Source of the DNA: JANYBV01 sp043763155
Lineage (GTDB): Bacteria; Pseudomonadota; Alphaproteobacteria; Rickettsiales; SXRF01
Length of the DNA: 7,612 nt
Direction: 5' to 3'
Assembly (NCBI GenBank): GCA_043763155.1
Contig: JAYULW010000098.1
Coordinates: 1-7,612, forward strand
Below the pieces are notes generated by a model, which had not been told where the DNA came from, ran no database searches, and saw only the letters and a program-made list of their open reading frames with translations. This document shows positions 1 through 7,612 of this stretch, piece after piece (the stretch's first letter is position 1; each line of letters starts with the position of its first letter). The position numbers and the translations under genes were made by a program.

Positions 1-47
1 AACATTATTCATTAGCCAGCCTGCGCTTAAGCAGCGATGGCGTCATT

Positions 48-51
48 GGGA
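48..51 (+). promoter_or_regulatory. Weak ribosome-binding site deciding the gyrA start
   Basis: GGGA lies 6 nt before the ATG at 58, while the ATG at 37 is preceded by no purine-rich motif. In-frame stops at 13 and 28 rule out any longer start. The preference for 58 is an inference from spacing and from homologues, which usually begin a little before the ELLPVSIEAEMKKSYLDYAM segment. Confidence 0.5.
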
Positions 52-57
52 TGTGTT

Positions 58-2814
<2,757 letters not shown>

Positions 2815-2822
2815 GGCCACAC

Positions 2823-3320
2823 ATGACGCAACGCACAGGCATCTATCCCGGCACGTTCGACCCCATCACCATCGGCCACATGGACGTCATCCGCCGCGCC
2901 CTCACGGTCGTTGATAAATTGGTAATCGGCGTAGCCCTCGACACCGGCAAGGAACCCCTGTTCTCCATCGAGCAGCGCGGCGCGCTGGTGCGCGAAAACC
3001 TGAAAGAACTAGGCGCCGACGCAGCCCGCATCGAGGTGCGAACTTTCTCCGGCCTGCTGGTAAACCTCGCCGAGGAAATGGGCGCCAAAATCCTGATCCG
3101 CGGTATCCGCGCCGTGTCGGATTTCGACTATGAATTCCAGATGGCCTGCATGAACGCCCGCCTGAATCCCAGCATCGAAACCGTGTTCCTGACCGCGTCG
3201 GAAAACACCCATTTCATCTCCTCGCGCTTCGTAAAACAAATCGCAAGGCTGGGCGGCGATATTTCAAGCTTCGTATCCCCGGCCGTGGCCGAGCATTTGC
3301 GCAGTCATTTCAAAGGCTAA
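2823..3320 (+). CDS. coaD: Phosphopantetheine adenylyltransferase
   Basis: CoaD (PPAT) transfers an adenylyl group from ATP to 4'-phosphopantetheine, giving dephospho-CoA and pyrophosphate; this is the penultimate step of coenzyme A synthesis in the cytoplasm. The 165-aa length is normal. It is a nucleotidyltransferase-fold protein: the N-terminal PGTFDPITIGH at 9-19 holds the T/HxGH nucleotide-binding motif (TIGH, 16-19). Lys43, LIRGIR at 91-96, the DYEFQMA segment at 102-108 and ISSRFVK at 132-138 match the conserved substrate- and ATP-binding segments. The ATG lies 8 nt after the gyrA stop, and its ribosome-binding site overlaps that stop codon, so translation is probably coupled to gyrA. 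gyrA next to coaD is an arrangement known from alphaproteobacteria. No residue that I would expect to be essential is missing. Confidence 0.97.
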   Translation: MTQRTGIYPGTFDPITIGHMDVIRRALTVVDKLVIGVALDTGKEPLFSIEQRGALVRENLKELGADAARIEVRTFSGLLVNLAEEMGAKILIRGIRAVSDFDYEFQMACMNARLNPSIETVFLTASENTHFISSRFVKQIARLGGDISSFVSPAVAEHLRSHFKG

Positions 3321-3340
3321 GGCTTTGCTCGTCATTCCTC

Positions 3341-3369
3341 TTGACCTGCCTCGCCAATATACTTATAGC
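3341..3369 (+). promoter_or_regulatory. Sigma70-like promoter of tRNA-His
   Basis: TTGACC at 3341-3346 (5 of 6 matches to the -35 consensus) is followed after exactly 17 nt by TATAGC at 3364-3369 (4 of 6 matches to the -10). Transcription would begin near 3376, leaving a leader of about 18 nt before the tRNA. It lies 20 nt after the coaD stop, so the tRNA probably has its own transcript in addition to any read-through from gyrA-coaD. Confidence 0.6.
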
Positions 3370-3393
3370 TTATGACCTGATTTTTCCAGGTAT

Positions 3394-3471
3394 GGCGGGT
3401 GTAGCTCAGCTGGTTAGAGTGCCAGATTGTGATTCTGGATGTCGCGGGTTCGAACCCCGTCACTCGCCCCA
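3394..3471 (+). tRNA. tRNA-His (anticodon GTG), with encoded G-1 and CCA
   Basis: The full cloverleaf can be drawn. The acceptor stem is 3395-3401 with 3461-3467 (one G-U pair). The D arm starts with GCTC and closes with GAGT. The anticodon stem CCAGA/TCTGG (3422-3426 with 3434-3438) encloses loop TTGTGAT with anticodon GTG at 3429-3431. The T arm is 3444-3448 with 3456-3460 around loop TTCGAAC. G3394 sits at position -1 and can pair with C3468 at position 73, the classic histidine identity pair read by HisRS. The CCA end is encoded at 3469-3471. It reads CAY histidine codons. It is convergent with the regulator gene downstream, with only 13 nt between them and no clear terminator there. Confidence 0.97.
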
Positions 3472-3484
3472 TTCCTCTCAAAGA

Positions 3485-3958
3485 TTATGGCTTCGTATCC
3501 AGCGGCAATACGTGGCTTTCGTAGAGATGCTTCATCTCGAACAGGCTCAGGTATTTTTTAACCGATGCCTCCTCCACGAAATACTGCTCCGTGAAGGCGT
3601 GGTACTGCGCCATGTCGCGGGCGACGAGGTGCAGCAAATAATCGTAATCACCACTGATAAAGCTGATCTGGCGCACCAGCGGGTGCTTTTTTAAGCGGTT
3701 TTCAAACTTCTTCAGCTCATTGCTATGTTCGTTTTCCATGGCCACCAGCGCAAACACCGTAAGCCCGAAGCCCAGCTTCGCTGCGTTCAAAACCACGCGG
3801 TACTGCGAGATATAGCCGCGCTTTTCTAATGAGGCGAGCCTCCGGCTGCATGTGGCTTCCGAAATATTGCACGTCTCCGCCAGTTTTTTGCGCGGCAAAT
3901 TACCGTTGCGCTGCATAGCGTCCAAAATGCGTATATCGGTGCTGTCTAATGTGTCCAT
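3485..3958 (-). CDS. Lrp/AsnC-family transcriptional regulator
   Basis: This is a feast/famine-type DNA-binding regulator, in this family usually dimeric or octameric and responsive to an amino acid. From the ATG at 3958 it has 157 aa, the normal size. LDSTDIRILDAMQRNGNLPRKKLAE begins the N-terminal winged helix-turn-helix; residues about 22-48, ending SRRLASLEKRG, form the helix-turn-helix. A linker with GYISQYRVVLNAAKLGF leads to the C-terminal RAM ligand-sensing domain (about 66-150), which contains the typical GDYDYLL at 103-109. Alternative in-frame ATGs at 3973 and 3976 would add 5 or 6 residues; none of the three has a good ribosome-binding site. The reading frame stays open to 4285, but that part overlaps the exporter gene and is not believed. 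It is transcribed divergently from a LysE-type exporter, so an amino-acid-responsive, self-regulating control of export is the likely role (inference). The effector cannot be named. Confidence 0.93.
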   Translation of the reverse strand: MDTLDSTDIRILDAMQRNGNLPRKKLAETCNISEATCSRRLASLEKRGYISQYRVVLNAAKLGFGLTVFALVAMENEHSNELKKFENRLKKHPLVRQISFISGDYDYLLHLVARDMAQYHAFTEQYFVEEASVKKYLSLFEMKHLYESHVLPLDTKP

Positions 3959-4078
3959 GCAAGGATTTTGCATCATATGCAAGAAAATTGCAAAAACATT
4001 TCGAGGGCAGGGGGTATTTTGAATCCATCCCTCACGTAAAAGGCCTACCCTGAAGATACTAACCTTTAGGAGCAAAAA
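3959..4078. other. Divergent intergenic region between regulator and exporter
   Basis: These 120 nt separate the two divergent start codons. Besides the repeat cluster near the regulator, I see a purine-rich stretch at 4001-4014 followed by TATTTT at 4015-4020, which could be a -10 box for the exporter but lacks a well-spaced -35 (TTGCAA at 3988-3993 is 21 nt away). GATACT at 4055-4060 is another weak -10-like match. The exporter promoter is therefore not assigned. Confidence 0.5.
3968..3993. promoter_or_regulatory. Candidate Lrp-type operator in the divergent control region
   Basis: TTGCATCATATGCAA at 3968-3982 is an inverted repeat with 6-bp perfect arms around a 3-bp centre. TTGCAA at 3988-3993 adds another half-site. 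TTGCA recurs 20 bp apart (3968, 3988) and TGCAA 11 bp apart (3978, 3989), which puts sites on one face of the helix as Lrp-family proteins prefer. On the minus strand TATGAT (3977 to 3972), a 5 of 6 match to a -10 box, lies inside the repeat, so binding here could shut off the regulator's own promoter. The assignment is inference from position and symmetry. Confidence 0.5.
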
Positions 4079-4672
4079 ATGCACACAACTGAATATCTTC
4101 TCGCTTGGTTCCTCGTCATGTTTCCCCTCGTTTACAGCCCCGGCCCGGCCAATACCATGTTCGCAAGCCAAGGCGCGCAATTCGGCTTCCAGCGCTCCAT
4201 GCGCTTCATGGCGGGTATTGACATTGCATTCGTCCTGCAATCGTTGCTGGTGGGCTTCGGCCTTTCCAATGTGCTGGTTTCGCACCCCGAACTGCTCACC
4301 ATCTTCCGCTATGCGGGCATCGCCTATATTGCGTATCTGGCCGCCATGTTCCTGCGCGCCGCCTTAAAAACTATCCCCGAACAGCCGCGCTGCCTGGGCT
4401 TCATGGACGGCATGCTGCTCACCGCCATCAACCCCAAGGCATGGGTAATGCAGGTGATGATGTTCAGCCAGTTCTTTCAAGCGGGCGACGCGTGGGTGAT
4501 GAGCATTTTCCACCTCACGTTCCTGCTCTCAGCCCTGAACATCACCGGGCATGTGTTCTGGATCTTGTGCGGCTCCCAGCTCTTAAGCCGCGCAACACAC
4601 CGCATCAGCCCGCGCCACCAGAATATGGCATTCTCCGCCATGCTCTTCGGCTCCATCGGTTTCCTGTTGTAA
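4079..4672 (+). CDS. LysE/RhtB-family amino-acid exporter
   Basis: This is a predicted inner-membrane protein that, as known for the LysE/RhtB superfamily, would expel amino acids or related small molecules, driven by the proton-motive force. It has 197 aa, close to the usual 200-210. The N-terminal segment carries YSPGPAN (19-25), the family's conserved PGP motif, and INPKAW at 117-122 is the second hallmark. Six hydrophobic segments are visible at about 6-26, 45-66, 74-95, 112-132, 141-165 and 183-197, with the last running to the very C-terminus. The ATG is supported by TAGGAG at 4067-4072, 6 nt upstream. The gene is divergent from an Lrp-type regulator, a common pairing for exporters of this family. 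The substrate cannot be read from the sequence, so no gene symbol is given. Confidence 0.92.
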   Translation: MHTTEYLLAWFLVMFPLVYSPGPANTMFASQGAQFGFQRSMRFMAGIDIAFVLQSLLVGFGLSNVLVSHPELLTIFRYAGIAYIAYLAAMFLRAALKTIPEQPRCLGFMDGMLLTAINPKAWVMQVMMFSQFFQAGDAWVMSIFHLTFLLSALNITGHVFWILCGSQLLSRATHRISPRHQNMAFSAMLFGSIGFLL

Positions 4673-4678
4673 AGGGCA

Positions 4679-4715
4679 GGGGGCTTCTCGCAAAAAACCC
4701 TTGCCAGAAGCCCCC
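4679..4715. other. Strong hairpin between exporter gene and queF
   Basis: GGGGGCTTCT (4679-4688) pairs perfectly over 10 bp with AGAAGCCCCC (4706-4715). Inside, after a single C-C mismatch, GCAA (4690-4693) pairs with TTGC (4701-4704), leaving a 7-nt loop. It starts 7 nt after the exporter stop. No U-run follows on either strand, so it is not a standard rho-independent terminator. It may stabilise or bound the exporter mRNA 3' end, act as a poor terminator, or be a dispersed palindromic repeat. Confidence 0.7.
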
Positions 4716-4743
4716 AATCCCCCAACAATGCGGCCAAATTCAC

Positions 4744-4748
4744 AGGAG
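4744..4748 (+). promoter_or_regulatory. Ribosome-binding site deciding the queF start
   Basis: AGGAG ends 6 nt before the ATG at 4755. The frame is open upstream as far as 4701, but a start there would lie inside the hairpin, lack a ribosome-binding site and add a low-complexity extension unlike QueF, so 4755 is taken. Confidence 0.8.
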
Positions 4749-4754
4749 CTTCCC

Positions 4755-5219
4755 ATGGCCGCCACCAAAAAACCTTCCCTCACCCAACTCGGCAAGCAAA
4801 CCAAGCTGCCCCAGTCACCCGACAAAGCAGTGCTGGAAAAGGTCAAAAACCCCCACAAAGGCACCGACTATTGCGTGCGCTTCACGGCCCCCGAATTCAC
4901 CTCGCTCTGCCCCATTACGGGACAGCCCGATTTCGCCCATCTGGTGATTGATTATATTCCCAAGGATTCGCTGGTCGAAAGCAAATCGCTGAAGCTGTTT
5001 TTAGGCTCCTTCCGCAACCACGGTTCGTTCCACGAAGACTGCACCGTGGCCATCGCACTGCGCCTTGTAGAAACCATCAACCCCAAATGGTTGCGCATCG
5101 GCGGCTACTGGTACCCACGCGGCGGTATGCCTATTGACGTGTTTTACCAAACCGGCGAAGCGCCGCGCGGAGTCTGGGTTCCAGCGCAGGACGTGAGCGG
5201 CTATAAGGGCCGGGGCTAG
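4755..5219 (+). CDS. queF: NADPH-dependent 7-cyano-7-deazaguanine (preQ0) reductase
   Basis: QueF reduces the nitrile of preQ0 to the primary amine preQ1 using two NADPH, in the cytoplasm. preQ1 is then placed in tRNAs with GUN anticodons by Tgt on the way to queuosine. The 154-aa length fits the short, single-domain (YkvM-type) QueF subfamily of tunnelling-fold enzymes. FTSLCPITGQPDF at 48-60 carries the catalytic Cys52, which forms the thioimide with the substrate, and Asp59. ESKSLKLFLGSFRNHGSFHE at 75-94 is the QueF signature motif, with Glu75, His93 and Glu94 at the substrate-binding positions. The C-terminal YWYPRGGMPIDVF at 118-130 is also conserved. No other queuosine gene is in the window, so the gene appears to stand alone. 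The tRNA-His gene nearby is itself a GUN-anticodon queuosine substrate, but the proximity is probably chance. Confidence 0.96.
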   Translation: MAATKKPSLTQLGKQTKLPQSPDKAVLEKVKNPHKGTDYCVRFTAPEFTSLCPITGQPDFAHLVIDYIPKDSLVESKSLKLFLGSFRNHGSFHEDCTVAIALRLVETINPKWLRIGGYWYPRGGMPIDVFYQTGEAPRGVWVPAQDVSGYKGRG

Positions 5220-5225
5220 GCTCAC

Positions 5226-5238
5226 GCTGCATTGCAGC
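5226..5238. repeat. Short palindrome after queF
   Basis: GCTGCATTGCAGC is a perfect inverted repeat, 6 bp each side of a central T. It starts 7 nt after the queF stop. As RNA it could fold into a 5-bp stem with a 3-nt loop, which with no U-run is too weak for a terminator. As DNA it could be a binding site for a dimeric regulator. No second copy is visible nearby. Confidence 0.4.
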
Positions 5239-5259
5239 ATTTCGCAGGGCATTAAATAC

Positions 5260-5291
5260 TTGCCAAAAGCAGGTTTTCTGGTGTTTATATC
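5260..5291 (+). promoter_or_regulatory. Weak candidate promoter for the pdh operon
   Basis: TTGCCA at 5260-5265 (4 of 6 to the -35 consensus) is followed by an AT-rich TTTATATC at 5284-5291. The best -10 match within it, TATATC at 5286-5291, has a 20-nt spacer; TTTATA at 5284-5289 has an 18-nt spacer but matches less well. A promoter is expected in this 104-nt gap because the operon starts here; the exact boxes are uncertain. Confidence 0.3.
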
Positions 5292-5314
5292 ACCCTTCTA
5301 TTGTGCCTTTCTCT

Positions 5315-5318
5315 GGAG
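5315..5318 (+). promoter_or_regulatory. Ribosome-binding site deciding the pdhA start
   Basis: GGAG lies 5 nt before the ATG at 5324. An in-frame GTG at 5303 would place this motif inside the coding sequence and has no ribosome-binding site of its own, so the ATG is preferred. Confidence 0.8.
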
Positions 5319-5323
5319 ATTCC

Positions 5324-6340
5324 ATGTCTAAAGCTACGAATAAAAAGCCCGACGCCGCAGCCACAAAAACCAGCGCGAACCCGTCGCCCAAAGAGCTGCA
5401 AATTAAACTCTACCGCGAAATGCTCATGATCCGCCGCTTTGAAGAAAAAGCCGGCCAGCTTTACGGCATGGGCCTCATCGGCGGTTTCTGCCATTTATAC
5501 ATCGGTCAGGAAGCGGTCGTAGTGGGCATGCAGGATTGCATCACGCCCAACGACGCCGTCATCACCTCCTACCGCGACCACGGCCACATGCTGGCCTGCG
5601 GCATGAACCCCAACGGCATCATGGCCGAGCTCACGGGCCGCATTGACGGTTTCTCGAAGGGCAAGGGCGGCTCCATGCACATGTTCTCCACCGACAAGCA
5701 TTTCTACGGCGGCCACGGCATCGTAGGCGCGCAGGTGCCACTCGGCACCGGCATCGCCTTCGCCCACAAATACCGCAAAAACGGCCATCTGAGCCTCGTT
5801 TATTTCGGCGACGGTTCGGTGAACCAGGGGCAGGTATACGAAGCCTTCAACATGGCGAGCTTGTGGAAACTCCCGGTGATCTACATCATCGAAAACAACG
5901 AATACGCCATGGGCACCTCCGTAAAGCGCAGCCACTCCACCACCGACCTGTCCAAGCGCGGCGAAGGCTTCGCCATTCCCGGCATCAAGGTTGACGGCAT
6001 GGACGTGATGGCCGTGCGCGAAGCGGGCCTGAAAGCCGTAAAGCATGTACGCGAAGGCAATGGCCCCATCCTGCTTGAAATGAAAACCTACCGCTACCGC
6101 GGCCACTCCATGTCCGACCCCGCCAAATACCGCAGCAAGGACGAAGTGGAAGAATACAAGGGCAAGCACGACCCCATCGAAAACCTGAAGGCCCAGATGG
6201 TCAAAGACGGCACCATTTCCGAAGAAGGTTTCAAAGAGATCGAAAAGGAAATCAAGCTGATCGTCAACGAAGCCGCCGAGTTCGCGCAGAAAAGCCCCGA
6301 ACCCCCGGAATCCGAACTCTGGACCGACGTGCTGGTATAA
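5324..6340 (+). CDS. pdhA: Pyruvate dehydrogenase E1 component, alpha subunit
   Basis: With PdhB this forms the alpha2beta2 E1 of the pyruvate dehydrogenase complex, which decarboxylates pyruvate on thiamine diphosphate and passes the acetyl group to the lipoyl arm of E2. The 338-aa length is usual. After a Lys/Ala/Pro-rich, probably disordered N-terminus (1-22), the catalytic domain shows GFCHLYIGQEA (54-64), TSYRDHGHMLACG (81-93), GKGGSMHMF (113-121) and GGHGIVGAQVPLGTG (129-143). The thiamine-diphosphate/Mg motif runs from GDG at 162-164 to NN at 191-192, 31 residues as expected. YRYRGHSMSDP (256-266) matches the phosphorylation loop of mitochondrial E1-alpha: Ser262 aligns with human site 1, but the bacterial kinase partner is not implied. 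It is the first gene of pdhA-pdhB-pdhC, 52 nt before pdhB. Branched-chain or acetoin dehydrogenase E1 are alternatives, but the motifs and order favour pyruvate. Confidence 0.95.
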   Translation: MSKATNKKPDAAATKTSANPSPKELQIKLYREMLMIRRFEEKAGQLYGMGLIGGFCHLYIGQEAVVVGMQDCITPNDAVITSYRDHGHMLACGMNPNGIMAELTGRIDGFSKGKGGSMHMFSTDKHFYGGHGIVGAQVPLGTGIAFAHKYRKNGHLSLVYFGDGSVNQGQVYEAFNMASLWKLPVIYIIENNEYAMGTSVKRSHSTTDLSKRGEGFAIPGIKVDGMDVMAVREAGLKAVKHVREGNGPILLEMKTYRYRGHSMSDPAKYRSKDEVEEYKGKHDPIENLKAQMVKDGTISEEGFKEIEKEIKLIVNEAAEFAQKSPEPPESELWTDVLV

Positions 6341-6392
6341 CCGCGCACCGTCAAAAAAATCACGCTAGCTGAAAAAATAAAGAGGAACACTT

Positions 6393-7388
6393 ATGGCGAA
6401 AACAACGGTACGAGTAGCACTGCGCGACGCAATGGCGGAAGAAATGCGCCGCGACAAGGACGTGTTCGTCATGGGCGAAGAGGTCGCCGAGTATCAGGGC
6501 GCCTATAAAGTAACCGAAGGCCTGCTGGCCGAATTCGGCCCCGAACGCGTGGTAGATACCCCCATCACCGAACACGGCTTTGCCGGTATCGGCGTAGGCG
6601 CGGCCATGATGGGCCTGAAACCCGTCGTCGAGTTCATGACCTTCAACTTCGCCATGCAAGCCATGGATCATATCATCAACTCCGCCGCCAAAACCAACTA
6701 CATGTCCGGCGGCCAGATTCGCTGCCCCATCGTATTCCGCGGCCCCAACGGCGCGGCCAGCCGCGTGGGCGCGCAGCACTCGCAGTGCTACGCCAGCTGG
6801 TACGCCCACGTTCCGGGCCTGAAAGTAATCGCGCCGTATGACGCCGCCTCCGCCAAAGGCCTGCTCAAAGCCGCCATCCGCGACCCCAACCCGGTTATCT
6901 TCTTAGAAAATGAAATGGTCTACGGCACCAGCTTCGAAGTGCCCGACGACGAAGACTACGTGCTGGAAATCGGCAAAGCCGCCGTGCTTCGCGAAGGCAC
7001 CGACGTCACCATCGTTGCATTCTCCATCATGGTAGGCAAAGCCTTGGCAGCTGCCGAAGAACTGGCCGCCATCGGCATCTCCGCTGAAGTGATTGACCTG
7101 CGCACCATCCGCCCGCTTGATGTTGAAACCATCGTCGAATCCGTCAAGAAAACCAGCCGCTGCGTATCCGTCGAAGAAGGCTGGCCCGCAGCTGGCATCG
7201 GCGCGGAAATCGCGGCTGTCATCATGGAACATGCGTTTGATTATCTCGACGCCCCCGTGGTGCGCGTCGCAGGCGTAGACGTGCCGCTGCCTTACGCCGC
7301 AAACCTCGAAAAACTGGCCCTGCCGCAAGCTTCCCACATCGTCGAAGCCGTGAAGCAAGCCTGCTACCGCGAACAAGCCGCCGCTTAA
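6393..7388 (+). CDS. pdhB: Pyruvate dehydrogenase E1 component, beta subunit (no lipoyl domain)
   Basis: PdhB is the second subunit of heterotetrameric E1; it supplies part of the thiamine-diphosphate site and docks E1 onto E2. The 331-aa protein begins directly with the catalytic fold (TTVRVALRDAMAEEM). GEEV at 28-31 and TPITEHGFAGIGVGAAM (56-72) carry the cofactor-activating Glu60. FRGPNG (115-120) and QHSQCYASWYAHVPGLKV (128-145) include His129, equivalent to the active-site His of human E1-beta. The transketolase C-terminal domain covers about 190-325 (VIDLRTIRPLD, VEEGWPAAGIGAEIAA). Many alphaproteobacterial PdhB proteins (Sinorhizobium, Caulobacter type) are about 450 aa with an N-terminal lipoyl domain and linker; here that part is absent, as in Rickettsia. 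AGAGGA at 6381-6386 is 6 nt before the ATG and the upstream gap is short, so a missed extension is unlikely. pdhC follows after 21 nt. Confidence 0.95.
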   Translation: MAKTTVRVALRDAMAEEMRRDKDVFVMGEEVAEYQGAYKVTEGLLAEFGPERVVDTPITEHGFAGIGVGAAMMGLKPVVEFMTFNFAMQAMDHIINSAAKTNYMSGGQIRCPIVFRGPNGAASRVGAQHSQCYASWYAHVPGLKVIAPYDAASAKGLLKAAIRDPNPVIFLENEMVYGTSFEVPDDEDYVLEIGKAAVLREGTDVTIVAFSIMVGKALAAAEELAAIGISAEVIDLRTIRPLDVETIVESVKKTSRCVSVEEGWPAAGIGAEIAAVIMEHAFDYLDAPVVRVAGVDVPLPYAANLEKLALPQASHIVEAVKQACYREQAAA

Positions 7389-7409
7389 TAAAAAAGAGAG
7401 AGTAAGAAA

Positions 7410-7612
7410 ATGCCAATCGAAATTTTGATGCCTGCGCTTTCCCCCACCATGACCGAGGGCAACCTCGCCAAATGGACCGTGAAGGAAGGCGATAAAATCA
7501 AGTCCGGTCAGGTCATCGCCGAAATCGAAACCGACAAGGCAACCATGGAAGTCGAAGCCGTGGACGAAGGCACGATTGGCAAAATCCTCGTTGCTGGCGG
7601 CACCGAAGGCGT
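7410..7612 (+). CDS. pdhC: Dihydrolipoamide acetyltransferase (E2), N-terminal fragment cut by window end
   Basis: E2 is the core of the pyruvate dehydrogenase complex: its swinging lipoyl arm takes the acetyl group from E1 and transfers it to CoA. Only the first 67 codons are present; the frame stays open to the last base. They encode most of a lipoyl domain: MPIEILMPALSPTMTEGNLA at 1-20, then a WTVKEGDKI segment and ETDKATMEVEA at 40-50, with the lipoylation lysine at Lys43 (7536-7538). The purine-rich GAGAGAG at 7396-7402 lies 7 nt before the ATG. The truncation is only the window edge. The peripheral-subunit-binding and catalytic domains cannot be seen, so a shorter lipoyl protein is formally possible, but position after pdhB makes E2 by far the likeliest. 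Confidence 0.92.
   Translation, partial: MPIEILMPALSPTMTEGNLAKWTVKEGDKIKSGQVIAEIETDKATMEVEAVDEGTIGKILVAGGTEG

Noticed and set aside
3472..3484. Shared terminator between tRNA-His and the convergent regulator gene
   Set aside because: The 13-nt gap contains no inverted repeat or U-run, so where these two transcripts end cannot be said from the sequence.
3341..3694. Plus-strand open frame running through the tRNA-His gene
   Set aside because: It includes the whole tRNA and then runs antisense to the regulator gene; its product resembles no known family.
3959..4285. N-terminal extension of the Lrp-type regulator up to 4285
   Set aside because: It would cover the divergent promoter region and about 200 nt of the exporter gene, has no family similarity, and the protein from 3958 already has the complete usual Lrp/AsnC length.
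4679..4715. Classic rho-independent terminator of the exporter gene
   Set aside because: The stem is good, but neither strand has a U-run after it, so it is listed as an unassigned hairpin.
4673..4754. preQ1 riboswitch in the queF leader
   Set aside because: A preQ1-I type switch needs a short C-containing hairpin loop followed by an A-rich tail that pairs back into that loop. Here the A-run is inside the loop of a long hairpin and no such tail follows. The larger preQ1-II pattern is also not seen.
4441..4947. Alternative plus-strand frame spanning the exporter end and queF start
   Set aside because: It overlaps two genes with clear family motifs in other frames and its translation is low-complexity, Pro/Ser-rich.

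Overview
The window looks like an ordinary chromosomal stretch of a GC-rich alphaproteobacterium. The evidence is a GyrA with the lineage-typical C-terminal insertion, coaD directly behind gyrA, and a pdhA-pdhB-pdhC operon encoding a heterotetrameric (alpha/beta) pyruvate dehydrogenase E1. Two details argue against the Rhizobiales/Rhodobacterales/Caulobacterales group. The tRNA-His gene keeps a templated G-1 opposite C73, and PdhB has no fused N-terminal lipoyl domain. I would place the organism among other alphaproteobacteria (Rhodospirillales-, Rickettsiales- or Micavibrio-like), but the sequence alone does not fix the genus.

Layout. 1-3320, plus strand: gyrA (DNA gyrase subunit A) followed after 8 nt by coaD (phosphopantetheine adenylyltransferase), with the coaD ribosome-binding site overlapping the gyrA stop, so the two are probably co-transcribed and translationally coupled. 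3341-3471: tRNA-His(GTG) with its own sigma70-like promoter and encoded CCA. 3485-3958, minus strand: an Lrp/AsnC-family regulator that converges on the tRNA with only 13 nt between them. 3959-4078: a divergent control region with TTGCA/TGCAA repeats in helical phase. 4079-4672, plus strand: a LysE/RhtB-family exporter, probably the regulator's target. 4673-4754: a short gap with a strong hairpin. 4755-5219: queF (NADPH-dependent preQ0 reductase, queuosine pathway). 5220-5323: a gap with a small palindrome and a weak promoter candidate. 5324-7612, plus strand: pdhA, pdhB and the first 67 codons of pdhC, which is cut by the window edge.

Functionally these are housekeeping modules: DNA topology, coenzyme A synthesis, histidine decoding, tRNA modification and entry of pyruvate into the TCA cycle. 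The one likely adaptive unit is the Lrp-type regulator with its amino-acid exporter. No mobile element, CRISPR array, phage gene or pseudogene is visible. No gene-free stretch exceeds about 120 nt. I found no convincing undescribed system. The points most worth a second look are the control region between regulator and exporter, the hairpin upstream of queF, and the two lineage markers.
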